Below, in pieces: positions 45,349-56,974 of a stretch of DNA of 64,000 bases. Both the position numbers and the translations under genes were made by a program. The stretch is from Biscogniauxia marginata (taxonomy: Eukaryota; Ascomycota; Sordariomycetes; Xylariales; Xylariaceae): positions 124,001 through 188,000 of the forward strand of contig MU404134.1 in NCBI GenBank assembly GCA_022695795.1. Reading direction: 5' to 3'. The notes beneath the pieces are model-generated. The model was not told the DNA's origin. It did not search any database and saw only the letters and a program-made list of their open reading frames with translations. Numbering within the stretch: the first letter of the stretch is position 1; each line of letters opens with the position of its first letter.

Positions 45349-48078
45349 CGTTGTGGCTTGTAGAATCGAATATCTCGCCCTGCGGATTTTTAAAAAGAGC
45401 GGGATGGATGTGATCAAATGAACGTAAAGAATAAAAGAGAGGCAAGACACGACGAAAAACCGTGCTGGAGCAAAGAGGTAATGAACATATCTACTTTTCC
45501 TGGTGGTTGTGCCGTTAATATAATAGTCGAACCGTACGATCAGAATGCCCTGTAATCTTGCCTGCTTTGTTGCCGCTCAATTGGCGGATAGTATACCAAG
45601 ATTTCGTCGTCTGGCTTATAGTACCGGTAAGGAGGCTATTCCCAGTTTCCCATGCCACCGGGTCGGTCTTATAGGAAAACTAGCGAATCAGAAGCGTCCA
45701 GACTCCCGTATTCGGTAAAGTGTACCCGTGTGGTGTAGGGGCTTGCTGTTTCAAGTTGCTTTGCATGTGGAGCTCCCGCAGCAGGGGGTCTACTTTAATG
45801 GGTGGAATTTAGAGCGTCTCATTTCCGCGTGTTTCTATTTCATTGAAGACGGACTTCTTATTTTGACTTCTTATGTAATTGCCCTTCGCGATGCTCAAGG
45901 GTCAACGAGCATAACGACGATGACTCCAGTTCTGAGAAGTGCGGTGACGTCCTTCCACTTCCCATACCATAGTCTTCCCTAAAACTGGAACCAGAGGGAA
46001 GTCATCTACCCAGGTAGTTATATATTGACACTCTAAAAGAGCCACCGAAGGTGAAGCACAAGACATACGCGGGAAGCTTGATAGCAAAGTATACTATACA
46101 TACCTAATAGAGTCTTCTCAAGATGATGGCTGTTGACTCTATTTGGTACTTAGACTGACGTGGCGCCGGTGCTCTGCTTTTTTTTTTTTTTTTTTTTTTT
46201 TTTTTTCTTCGAGAGGAACCTATATGGGTAGGTGTAGATGTTGGAGAGAATTCATTTGGTACATTGTTTGAAATTCGTATCGACATCATCAGCCAATATA
46301 TGAAGCGTTTTCGCAAAGAGGTGCTAGAAATCACCGCGACACAAATCTTAGAGGAGTACCAAGCATGAATCAAGCTGCCGCCGATACCAGAGGCGCAGTA
46401 GATTAAGCTCGACCCTTCTAGGGCGAGCAGTCACAAAAGCCCATGAAAAAAAATTGGCTTGCCCGTGAATATGGGTTAAAGGAACACTGGGTGTGCTGTA
46501 GCTAATAGGAGCAGCTTTAGGGTCTTAGATCCGGACGGTACTGAGCCTAGCAGCAAACGTCAACGGCAGGGGTCTGATCACTTGGGTCATATCAGTTGAG
46601 CCTACGGAAAGCCTCCAGAAGAAGCACGCCGAAAACCAAATGGCGTTAGCTGAAGCTGATCAGTCCAACGCTAGTCACAATATCATCCACCAACACGGGG
46701 AATCAGTAACTGAAGATTATAATATTGACAGGCTGATTGATACCCAACGTAAGGATAAGATGGCTACCTGGTGCCTTGGCCTTATTCTGCTTGCTGTATC
46801 ACTTTACGATGATAAGCTGGGCCATAGGATTCTCCCGAGGGAGCTTAATATGATCTAACTTTCCGATCTTCGCTTCTACAAGGTATCGAAAGATAAGTTC
46901 TTGTCAGCATTTGACATGTTCCAGAGTTTTACCCATCTCTGGAGTCCACCAGATACGATGGACTCGTTTTGGACGCGCCTGTCTTCCATGGAGAATAAGA
47001 TAAAGGTTAACCATTCCAGGGCGGAAATCATAGAATCAAAGCTCTCGAGGCGGTAGGAAAGAATCGCCGTCGTATCTATAGAAGCTAGTTACAACACCAT
47101 CAACTCTAAGGATACGGGAGTCGAGGGATGAGTGAAATAGGTCAACGAGATCACGTAGGTACCAAGTCGTGAGGAAGCGGCGCGCAAATTTCCGGAGGAA
47201 GAGGATAAGGGGAGGAGGGAATACCCGAGAGGCTGGGGGAGAGGGAGGAACGGGGGGAGGAGTCCTAACTGACTTTGAGTAATAGAAGCCGTTCTTCTCT
47301 TCAGATACTGTGTTAAAATGTAACTTGAAAACTCGTAAAATAAGATACCGTCGCCATATTGCCCCTTGCACTTGGACTATATCACTTCCAAGAGGACCAA
47401 TGGACGGGGCAGCCCTACTTTGTTCCACAAAACGACTAAGATATGTTTATTGCAAATCGGCTTCTTTCTCCTGGAGCATAGATGCCATATTTTTAAGCAG
47501 CGTCCCATGATTTTCAATACCCTCAGGCTATATTTCGAACCGGCACTTAACAATACACGAAGAAATGTCTTAAGCAAAGTTCTACGCGCGGCCCAATCCA
47601 TGACGAAATTCGAGGTTTGTTGAGATAGATTTTCTGAGCCACCCAGCCAACTTAACACACTTAAACTACGAACCGGGTTCCGCTTCGATAGGACATGTAT
47701 TAATGTGTACCGTGGCTGGCTGGGCTACTGAAGCCTACGAGTTATCAACATATTCTTGTGTGCTTGGAGGAATAACTTCGGCCCTAGGGGAGAATGGTAT
47801 GTCTATTAAGATATGAGTTTACATATGCCAAAACGAGAGACTTATTTCCCAGATAATCATCAATACTACATCTAATACATGTCTTATTTCCCTCCCTTCC
47901 TCCACTTGTACTCTTGTACTATAGCGGACCAGTGCCTCCCCTCTCGTAGGGCCTGTTGCATTATTCGATCACTATCACTGACGAGCAAGGCGGTAGCCCT
48001 CTGCTCGTCATCCAATGGGTACATTTCTTTCCCGACCGTAGTTGACAGCGCCCGTAGTAAAACTAACTGACTTCTAAA
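45349..48078. other. 2.7-kb gene-poor region
   Basis: No convincing gene. A T29 run lies at 46178-46206. An open frame at 46640-46858 (72 aa, contains MATWCLGLILLAVSLYDDKL) has no recognised family and could be a gene fragment. Purine-rich sequence at 47150-47270 creates spurious Pro/Arg frames on the other strand. Confidence 0.4.
46178..46206. repeat. T29 homopolymer (A29 on minus strand)
   Basis: Uninterrupted run of 29 T. It could be a simple-sequence expansion or the tail of an old retroposed sequence on the minus strand. No target duplication was identified. Confidence 0.9.
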
Positions 48079-48708
48079 TCAAATGCTATCAAACTCCCTG
48101 ATTCCTACCTCAGTCGCTGACTGTGCCAAGTTCTCAGCGGGATAATTACCTGTGTTGACGATACAATCTAGCAGCGTGTTCTCATATTTGTTGGTCGATA
48201 GAGACTTCCATTTCCTCATCTTCTTATGGTGCTCCCGGTGCGAGTAGTCGGTGCCTGAGACCTCAGAGTCAAGGTCACTGTCATAGACAGAATTATAGTC
48301 TTGGAATGCTTGGTCACTTGCGTCTGAATCATCGTTCCGGGCTCCAGATTTCTGCTTTACCGCCCAAGTAGGAAGGACATGTCCTTGTGACAGGATTTTC
48401 TTCTCGGCTTCCAAATACAGATCACCGCTCTCTATATTAGGTTCGATAGACTGGTTGCTACCCATAATGATACCCGCAGTGTCCTCGGGGTGTCCAGTTG
48501 ACGCATCCAGGTAAGCTGGTAAGGTTGAGGACTGTGTCAGATCGGATTCATTCTCACCTGTATTGTCATTGAACTTTTGAGGTCCATCAGCGGGAGCGGT
48601 GGAATTATTGCCACTGCTTAGCATGAGATTCAAGTGATAGCCATTCAACGCCTGTCTACACGACCATGCGCATAAGGCATAGATAGAGTCTTGACTTGGT
48701 AGAGTCAT
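48079..48708 (-). CDS. Uncharacterised acidic ORF
   Basis: 209-residue frame starting MTLPSQDSIYALCAWSCRQ; the frame extends upstream to 48921, but the longer N-terminus is Phe/Tyr-rich and overlaps AT-rich DNA, so the internal ATG is preferred. It is Ser/Asp-rich (DSDASDQAFQDYNSVYDSD) with a basic patch EHHKKMRKWKSLSTNKYE near the C-terminus. No domain was recognised. It may be an orphan gene, one exon of a larger gene, or a remnant; its codon pattern is not obviously degenerate. Confidence 0.4.
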   Translation of the reverse strand: MTLPSQDSIYALCAWSCRQALNGYHLNLMLSSGNNSTAPADGPQKFNDNTGENESDLTQSSTLPAYLDASTGHPEDTAGIIMGSNQSIEPNIESGDLYLEAEKKILSQGHVLPTWAVKQKSGARNDDSDASDQAFQDYNSVYDSDLDSEVSGTDYSHREHHKKMRKWKSLSTNKYENTLLDCIVNTGNYPAENLAQSATEVGIREFDSI

Positions 48709-51602
48709 CTTGATGCTATCACATAAACGAAGAAAAAAAAGAAGGTAAAGATAGGGAACGCTAATATTGGGATTATGATCGAGGCCAAGAAGATCATAGA
48801 TCTCATGAAACTTGCTAGCTGTGGCAGTCATCAGCAATAAAGCCCTGTTTTTATCCGCTACAATAATAGAGAAAAAGAATTTTGCACTACTGAAGGAGGT
48901 ATATATATACTTTACACCCATAGGAATTTAGCTGTCTAAATGGTCATAGCTATCATTTCTTTTCTTCTTTTTTGTCTTTTTTTTTTTTTCATTGCATACT
49001 TTTATTAATAAATTGAACATTACATCTTTTTGATATAAAAAGCTTTTATATAAAATACAATAGATTTAATAATTATAAAATTAAAAATTTAATTGAATGA
49101 TCCTACATCTACCCCACCTAGGTACCTAGATACTCTATACCACGACCCTATCTAGACCAACCAGTTCTCCAAATCCGTCGTAATGCCCTCCGCTAGAGCT
49201 TAGGTCGATGGCGCAGTCCTGTCAGCTGCATGGTATGTTATTCTGCTCGCCCGCTACCGACATGACGGAAATGAACATGGAAAGCCCTGGCATCTCCGCA
49301 CTCACCCCGAGTTGCGTTCGCTGAATCGACCAGGTTTTGGCATCTGGGGTTTCTTTCGACGAACATTCATCGTCCACGACACCCATATTGCTCACTGACC
49401 ATGACAACTGTCTTGGCCTTGTTAACTCCAGTAAGGATATGCGAAGTGGTTCATTCGAGAATAGTCCCGAATATCCCTCTATTCTCAAAAGGTGTGGGAT
49501 ATAGTACTCGGTATTATCTAGTCTATGCCGAGGCATTTGCAGAAGCTGGATTTTGACAAGAGGCCACCGATCTTTGTGGCATCGGCTGTCACACCATAGA
49601 TGTTAACATTTGGGAAAATATTGGTTGGGATCTGGCGATTCCGGGATCTCATTGCTATATTTCAGTCGATCGTTGATCTGAATGCTTGCTTAGATGCAAA
49701 CTTGCCGCAAACTTGCCGCTTGTTGACAAATTCATGGAGCTGTCTGCATAGACCCTTGTTCAATCGCCCGAATTTGTTCCCGCCGCACTTTAAGGTAAAG
49801 TAGGTACCTAGGTATTACATTGGTTGAGTTTGTTCCAGTTGAATAATTGCACCTTGACACCAGTAATCTGCGGGGAGGTTGGCTTTTATTGATTAGGGCA
49901 TCTAGGAAGACAGGTTTTACACTGCCAAAACATGTATTTTCATTCGCTTCGGTGCTCCACGATTCTTTAGAATGCTGGCCATCTGGCGGTATGGTCAAGT
50001 ATGCAGTGTGCACGTAGTCCTGTTCCTCTTCTTTAAATGGACATGCCCGTTTTAGTGCAGAAAAACTTAGTTCAGTTGTCGAAAAGGTATCACCAGCATA
50101 TAAAGTCATTTTTCTTCAGGATAAGAATAACTACATGTAAGTAGCAAACTTTGTTGAAATTCGAGGTTATGAAGTTGCTTAATTAGGCAGTTCACTACTT
50201 CCTAGAGGATAGGAAGACCTGTCCCCTATATATGTAGCAGTTCCTAGAGCCTTGTACTGTACCTAGACAGCTACTCCTTTGATACCCATTTTAGTAACAT
50301 CTACCAAGCCAATTTGAGCAGACACTGGAGCAAAAGGTTTCAGGACTTTCAGCTATATGAGTACACCACCAAAAAGAGGGGGACCGGTTGGATTCAATGT
50401 CGTTAATGTTTGTTGTAAGTTACAACTCAGCAAAGTAGAGGATCAAGCTGATAATAGTCGCAACGCCTTTGATATAGAAGCCGCACGCTAAAAATGAGCA
50501 GATCAGAGGACTGGTTAGGATCTCTGCCGAGTTCATGGTTAGGTATTTTCCACATTATTTTGTTATGAGCTACAAGTAGGTATCGCTGACGTGTGATCCC
50601 AATTACCACCCTATCAACTTGTTCCAGTGTAAGCCCTGCAAGCGGTGCTGCAAACATGTATGTAAGTTTCTGTTAGCTAGCTAATTGATCGTTACTTCCA
50701 TGTAAACAGCATTTGCAACAACAAATCCTGGATTTGAACCAGCTACATCCTTTCCTCAAAGCGATAGAGCAGTACGGACAAGTGGTTGAAAGATTATGCC
50801 GCAGTAATCACATTATTACTAGTTTCCAGGCGGGACGCTTCGACGAAAGAACTCATTTCTCCACAGGTACCCGTCAAGTTCTTGATGCAGATATGGCATA
50901 CTCATAACCTGGAAATGTCTCGATGACTGAAAACTGTGAATAGGCAACGAGCGTAGCAAATAGTGCCTTCTACGAAGTCCTGGACACATATACGCGCATA
51001 GGAGAGAGTTTCCTTCTCCTCATATAGTATCGAGATGTCTTCCACGTTAAGCTTCACATGGTTCGCGTTATACCAGTTATATATGAGGGCATAGTCAAGT
51101 TTTAGGGTATCATCTTGCATTACTTTCAACAGCCACATTAGTTTCACATTTCTCTACTCTAATTATCCTTCACTATTCCTAGCTGATACTATATAGAGTG
51201 GCAGCAGGTATTCATGGAATCATGTGACACTTGCAAGTCTCGCTTCTCTCATCGTGGAAAAAGCCCAAAAAGGTCAATCCGGCACCTAAATATTATTTTT
51301 CTACTACAAGCACGACAACTCGGAGCGAGATAACTTTGTCTCACTAGGTCGGAGTCTTGTACAATTCCTGAAATAGGATAGACGACTACTGCCTACTTTC
51401 TACTAGGAGTCTTGTAGTAGTGGTGAAGCGATTCTCAGTTTACCCGGTGTAGTTGAGGAGCTTCTAATTCTTGCTTTTGGGAACTGCAAAGGCGTATATA
51501 TTATTATCGATGTGTTAATGAGTGTCCTCGAGACTAGCGTAAATACATTACACTATGGTCCAGGAAGTTGGTCAAATATCTTCCTAATAACGAGCCGGAG
51601 AG
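48709..51602. other. Gene-poor region with possible gene fragments
   Basis: Open frames at 49222-49536 (minus, 104 aa, starts MPRHRLDNTEYYIPHLLR) and 49732-50109 (minus, 125 aa, starts MTLYAGDTFSTTELSFS) show no stop-rich decay but no family either. They could be orphan exons or remnants. An AT-rich patch with long T runs lies at about 48960-49090. No RNA gene was recognised. Confidence 0.35.
50663..50907 (+). pseudogene. Possible remnant of a NACHT/STAND-protein N-terminal region
   Basis: The translated frame QILDLNQLHPFLKAIEQYGQ followed by VVERLCRSNHIIT resembles the N-terminal helical region that precedes the P-loop in fungal NLR-like (STAND) proteins. A possible 5' exon (ATGTAT before GTAAGT at 50663) would join to it across a short intron. 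The frame stops at 50907 with no NACHT domain after it. The similarity is from memory and weak. Confidence 0.25.
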
Positions 51603-51607
51603 ATTGC
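51603..51607. repeat. Target-site duplication ATTGC, left copy
   Basis: ATTGC directly precedes the solo LTR and is repeated exactly after it at 52084-52088. Five bp is the usual size for Ty3/Gypsy integrases. Confidence 0.85.
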
Positions 51608-52083
51608 TGTTACGAACCAACCAGGGTAAGCAATCGAATGACAGGGGTACTGTTCCCACTGTTCTTGCTTCTGCACCGGACATAGATCCTGGAAGGGAAA
51701 ACAACCTATTGTCACGTGATATGGATGTGTGTGGATGAGACTCATCCAGCAACATCCAGTGGAGAATGGATGTGTGTGAATAAGACTCATCCAAAGGTAT
51801 CTAACATACCAATTGTGGGGAATGAAAAATAAAATGAACAAGTATAAAAGGAACGGTGTTTCTCATGTGTCTAGTCATTCATTCCAGTTCTTTAGCTATT
51901 AATTTAAGACTATAGTCACTCTTTGATACTATAGTGAGAGTACCTTGAAATCTCTCTGACGAACAAAGCATTATGAATCTCTTGAATCAATCTCAATCCA
52001 CTGTTACCTTCAAATCAAGAAAACCCAGTACGTACTCACCTGTGCAGTCAGCTGACTAGGAACACACAGGGAGGTTCGTCACA
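51608..52083 (+). mobile_element. Unmutated solo LTR of the same chromovirus family (U3 type C)
   Basis: 476 bp, TGTTACGAACC...GGTTCGTCACA, flanked by ATTGC on both sides. It is the reverse complement of the LTRs in the AT-rich block, so it lies in the opposite orientation. Base composition is normal and the sequence reads like the ancestor of the RIP-mutated copies (for example GTCAGCTGACTAGGAACACA against its AT-rich versions). About 1.8 copies of the 45-bp unit lie at about 51718-51800. No internal region is present, so it arose by LTR-LTR recombination. It ends 564 bp upstream of the AAA gene start. Confidence 0.9.
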
Positions 52084-52647
52084 ATTGCTTTGCCTTTTTG
52101 TTAGTTATGATGATGGCCTTACCCGAAACGACTTTGTGGACTTTCCAGCATCAAGGTTAAACCATCAGTGTCACGACAGTGTTAGGCCAACAATACCATT
52201 TCCCACTCCGCTTCCAAAAGGGTAACAGAATATCAAATTCGCTGATTTGACACCCTAGGTTTGTTTATGCTGTCACGGACGCCGTGCGTGACAATCAGAC
52301 AATAAACACGACATCGAAGAATATAACCGAGTAAGAGCTTATTATTCTTTTCCCCCTTCACGTGGAACCCTATTATCCTTCTATTATTCCCAGCCGGCAT
52401 AACAACAATTATTCAGCCGCATCAATATACTATTGAATAATCGTGAATCTGGTTCACAGAGAATATTTAAAAGGTTGCTTCACACTCCCCAGCATACCCC
52501 CTCCAACCTCACCCGACTTGATTTGATCCTGGACTTAAGTTTGTTCAATACAGTCAGTTGACAGGCTTATATATAATCCATCATTTATGATCTAGTTTTC
52601 ACTGCCGTTACAGTGCCTTGATACAATCTTAAGCCAAATCCATCACA
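52084..52647. promoter_or_regulatory. AAA-gene promoter, including TSD right copy
   Basis: Starts with ATTGC (52084-52088), the right target duplication. The rest is the likely promoter and leader of the AAA gene. No clear motif was seen. Confidence 0.45.
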
Positions 52648-55600
52648 ATGGACGACAGTACCGATCATGTGGAGGAATTCTTCCATGAACCATCTCCGGC
52701 ATCTATACCGTTGCCTCCATCACCGTTCCTCAACCCTTTCAATCAAGAAAAAACAGGAAGCGCCTTGTGCCGCAGTTCTCTGGATGGCCTTCCTGCTTTG
52801 TATGATGACGACCAAGCCGGGACCAAGATCGAATCGCCTGCGGAACAGGAGTGGAGGCGGCAGAAGGAGGAGCTTGGTGAGAAGAATGAGGCCCTGGACA
52901 AAGTCATGAAGATGTTAGGGCTCGAAAACGTCAAGATGGCATTTCTGGAGATCAAATCGATGATAGATGCATCTCGAAGTCGACAAGGTCATTTGAAGTG
53001 TCAGGACTTGAATCTAGTTCTTCTAGGCAACCCGGGAACTGGTAAGCAACCCGATTTCCTTAGATAGCAGATGCTCGCCAAATTTTACAGATATGACAAT
53101 CAGCATGTATTTTTGCTAACAGTATCTAGGTAAAAGAACGATAGCGAACCTCTACTACGATTTCCTTCTTGAATACGGTGTTTGGGCCAAGACAGATGAT
53201 GAAACGGAATTCAAAGAAATATCCGGGCATTCACTCAAGAGTTCTACGAGGATAGAAGATATTGGAGACAATGCGACAGCTGGGGTACGTTCACAACTTA
53301 GTTTTCAAAACAAATTTAACACGTTTTCAGGTCATTTCAATTGTCAATACAGATTTTATGGGCTACGATTATAGTTCATACTTTCTCAGTATCTTGGAAA
53401 GACTCCCCGATAGTATGGTTGTAGTTATATCCGGCTCCGCTGAGCATACTCCTACTGTTCTGGGAAGTTTGTCTGAGGGCAGGTGGTTATTCCCGAGGAG
53501 ATTGCACCTAAAGGATTATGATGATGATATCCTCCGACGCATTTTCGTACAGTTTGTCAGCCAGGACTCCTTGCGAATCGAAGAAGGCCCTCTTGGGCCA
53601 TATCCTCGCAAACTGGCTCGGCGAGTAGGCCGTGGACGAGAGGAAACTGGGTTCGGGAACGTGTACGAGTTGAGATCATCCTACTTGGAGATCCTTAAAA
53701 GACAAGCTGTGAGGCTTCGAGAGGAGAGAGCAAAAATCGACCCCTGGGTCGACTCAGGACCAGACGAAAGCCTCCTAAAGGGACAGGATATCATCGGACC
53801 AGAACCCGAAGATATCCAAGATAAAAGTAAATCTTGGAAGGAGCTTGAGAAGATGACTGGCTTAGAAGATGTCAAGACAGCACTCATTCAGCTCTTTATG
53901 CAGGCAAAAGCTAATTATCAGAGGGAAATTAGCGGCCTAAAGCTAATCAAGACGTCGCTTAATCGAGTTTTCATGGGACCACCAGGGACCGGGAAGACAA
54001 CTGTAGCCAAGCTTTATGGGCAGGTTCTTGCCGAAATTGGTCTTCTGTCGACGTGAGAAGTGGTGTGCAAAGCCCCCGGGGATTTTATCGGCATGTGGAT
54101 CGGCGAGTCGGAGTCGAAGACAACTGCCATCCTCAATGAGACGAAGGGGAAGGTCTTGATTATAGACGATGCACATACGTTCTACCACGGAAGCAGACAG
54201 GATCCGATTAATTCGTCAGACGACTATAGACGAGCCTGCATCGATATTATCGTGTCCAAAATACATAACAAGCCTGGAGAAGATCGTTGCATAATCCTCC
54301 TCGGGTACACCGAAGTGATGGAGGAGATGCTTCAGAAGTCTAATCCAGGGTTGCGGAGGCGATTTCCCCTCGAGGAGGCTTGTAAGTCAATTTTGGAGTT
54401 CTTTATTGCCCCTTTCAGCCTGTCTCATAAGTAAAACACGCCTATTCTGGCTTGTTGTATGAGCTTTTGCTCCTGAGACATGTTTCACGGGTTTAAAATA
54501 GTCTAACTATAGCAATTACTGACTTATGTTTCTGCAGTTCGGTTTGTTGACTATGACGATAAGCATCTGAATGATATACTCGAGATAAAAATGAAAGAAG
54601 AAGAGACAACGGCTACGGGGGCGGCCATGAAAGTCGCGGCGGAGGTCTTGCGTCGGGCAAGAGACCGTCCTAGTTTTGGAAATGGTGGTGACGTCGTGAA
54701 TCTGTTGAACCAAGCCAAGACACGGCAGCGAGATAGGGTGAAGAGGGAGAAAGATGACAACTATAACCAACTGGAGAAGATCGGGAAAATAGGCAAGCAC
54801 GGTCTGGGAGGCGCCTCTCTAAGCCCCGGTCTCTACGAGACGTCGGTCATCGCCCTCAAGCCCGAAGATTTCGATCCCAACTACAGCCGCGGGGACACTG
54901 CCGTCAAGAAGTGCCGATTGTTGTTCGACGGACTTATCGGGTTTGAGGAAGTCATCCAGCGTTTCAAGGGCTACCAATGCATGGCCAAGAACCTAAGGCT
55001 CAAGTCTAAGGATCCGAGGGAAATCATCCCGTTCACGTACGTGTTCAAGGGACCCCCCGGAACCGGAAAGACGCACACGGCCCGCATCATCGGTGGAATA
55101 TTCTACGATATGGGATTCTTGTCCACGAGCGAAGTCATCACCTGCTCCGCCACGGATCTCATAGGCAAGTATATCGGCCAAACTGGACCGAAGGTGATCG
55201 ATCTCTTCGATAGGGCATTAGGAAAGGTCCTGTTCATCGACGAGGCATACCGCCTAGGACACAGCGTTATCCAGGAGCGAGGCAACACCTTCACGGACGA
55301 AGCAGTCAGGGAGCTGGTTGATTGCATAACCCGGCCGCGGTACCACCGGAAGATGATCATTGTGCTCGCAGGGTACACGCACGAGATGGACCAGCTCATG
55401 AAGACGAATGCCGGGCTGCGGGGACGGTTCGCGACGGAGATCAACTTCCCACCTTTGGGGCCGCTGCATTCTCTGAACCATTTCTGCAATCTCTTACGAA
55501 AGCAGGAAATTGGGGTACACGACGAAGCTGAACCCGACAGGAAGGAGCTCGAGACCGTTTTGAGGCTGTTCTGGAAGCTGAGCATGACAGAGGGCTGGTC

Positions 55601-55760
55601 GAACGCGAGGGATGTGAAGACACTGGCCGATACAGTCACCGCGAAAGTGTATGGTAGTATGGAAGGGGTTGGTAAAGAAGAGTTCACTATTACCTTCAGT
55701 GATCTGATCAAGGTGCTGAAGGAAATGCTTCGACAGCGGATTAAGTCAGGGGCAGCTTAG
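52648..55760 (+). pseudogene. Tandem three-module CbxX/CfxQ-type AAA ATPase, broken by one in-frame TGA
   Basis: Exons 52648-53041, 53130-53284, 53331-54381 and 54538-55760 join into a 941-codon frame with a single internal TGA at codon 425 (54054-54056). Module 1 has a degenerate Walker A (GNPGTGKR, Ser/Thr replaced by Arg) and no clear Walker B (VNTDF). Module 2 has GPPGTGKTT, the stop between LLST and EVVCKAPGDFIG, then VLIIDDAH. Module 3 is intact: GPPGTGKTHTAR, VLFIDEAYRL, IIVLAGYTHEM and the arginine-finger block AGLRGRF. The family is common in fungi in this multi-module form and of unclear function, related to Rubisco-activase-type CbxX. The frame downstream of the stop is perfectly preserved, so the mutation is recent, a sequencing error, or the gene is read through or expressed as two parts. 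Confidence 0.85.
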
Positions 55761-56974
55761 ACACCGGATACTAGGTACCTTAGGTAGACATAGACGGTTA
55801 CTTCGCATGTCAGAACCATCAGCAGTCTCCCAAGCCAGTATCCCCAGTGCCCCCGATCCACAATATTTGATGTACATAGCCTTAATACTTTTAGGTACTA
55901 GGGAAACGTAGTCAATGAAAGACTTCCCATGAGAATCTGCCGGTGTAGAACATGGCGTCTTTAATATGGGATTGGTACTTATTCGGTTGTTCGAGCCCCG
56001 ATTAGGTGATAATAAGGCTAGGGGCTAGATACACTTACCTACTTTGAGATCTTGTGGATTGGAAGCACCTCTCTCAAAAACTTCATCAAGTTTTACGTGG
56101 TGTAAATAATTAATAACCATGCCTTCTCCGATCTGAGGAAGAAGCCGCAGGGCCTCAAGCTAGCCAGGAATCAAGACATGTTGGGAGAACAAGGAGGGAA
56201 CCAATAATTGTGTTAAGGCCGTGTTCCGTATTATAGGATAGCGTAAAGATGATCGACGACAATGGCTTGTTCGCATCGGAGAAGGGGGGGGGGGGGCTGG
56301 TGGACGATCGTTGACTTTGCCAACCACAGCATCCACGTCATCGAGGAGGGACTCTCCAAAAACGCCACATCCCGTTTTGAGATATACCCTCAGCTAAGGG
56401 TATTGCCTTCAGACAATGTACAATGGGGCGACAAGGTATTCCTCTGTCGTGAACTAGACACCGGGCTGTGGTGACCGAGATGTATCGCTACTGAGTGAGA
56501 TTTGAACGATATTTATCGACCTATAGTAACACATTTGACATAAGACGTCATGAAAATTACAAGCATTATTAAGCAAGTCAATAGCTATGCCCAAGTTGAA
56601 CGTGCTATATATTATATGATGCGAAATGACGGCTTAAATAATCTATCCCAGTACTGCTGTCACAAGATGGATGCTTTATTCAATATTGATGACCTGGAGT
56701 CGATATGAAGAGAACCGTCACTGAGGCTGGAGCGCTCGCCGACGGATTCTTACAGTCGATACCATTTTTTGGAGCGACACATTACATGCTCATCTTACTG
56801 TGAGATCGCCCTGATGTACATCTCGACAGCACATGCACTACCTAAGCAAGTCGATGAAGGTCCAGCTGTTGACTTCCAATATTACCTTCTGTTGGTATTA
56901 TTATGAAAAAGCCATCGATGGTTCCAAGCCCAAAAATAGAAAATCAAAATTATTCAAGGTGAGCGTCTACCGAA
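55761..56974. other. Intergenic between convergent AAA and P450 genes
   Basis: About 1.2 kb. A G10 run lies at 56285-56294. The plus-strand frame at 56262-56474 (70 aa, contains NHSIHVIEEGLSKNATSRFE) has protein-like composition but no recognised family; it may be a gene remnant. Nothing else was seen. Confidence 0.4.

Noticed and set aside
47036..47428. 130-aa Pro/Arg-rich minus-strand frame
   Set aside because: Arises from a purine-rich low-complexity stretch; no family resemblance.
55103..55711. 202-aa minus-strand frame opposite AAA module 3
   Set aside because: Antisense shadow of the conserved AAA coding sequence.
55990..56010. B-box-like TTCGAGCCCC suggesting a tRNA
   Set aside because: The T-arm stem does not pair and no A box or acceptor stem was found at suitable distance.
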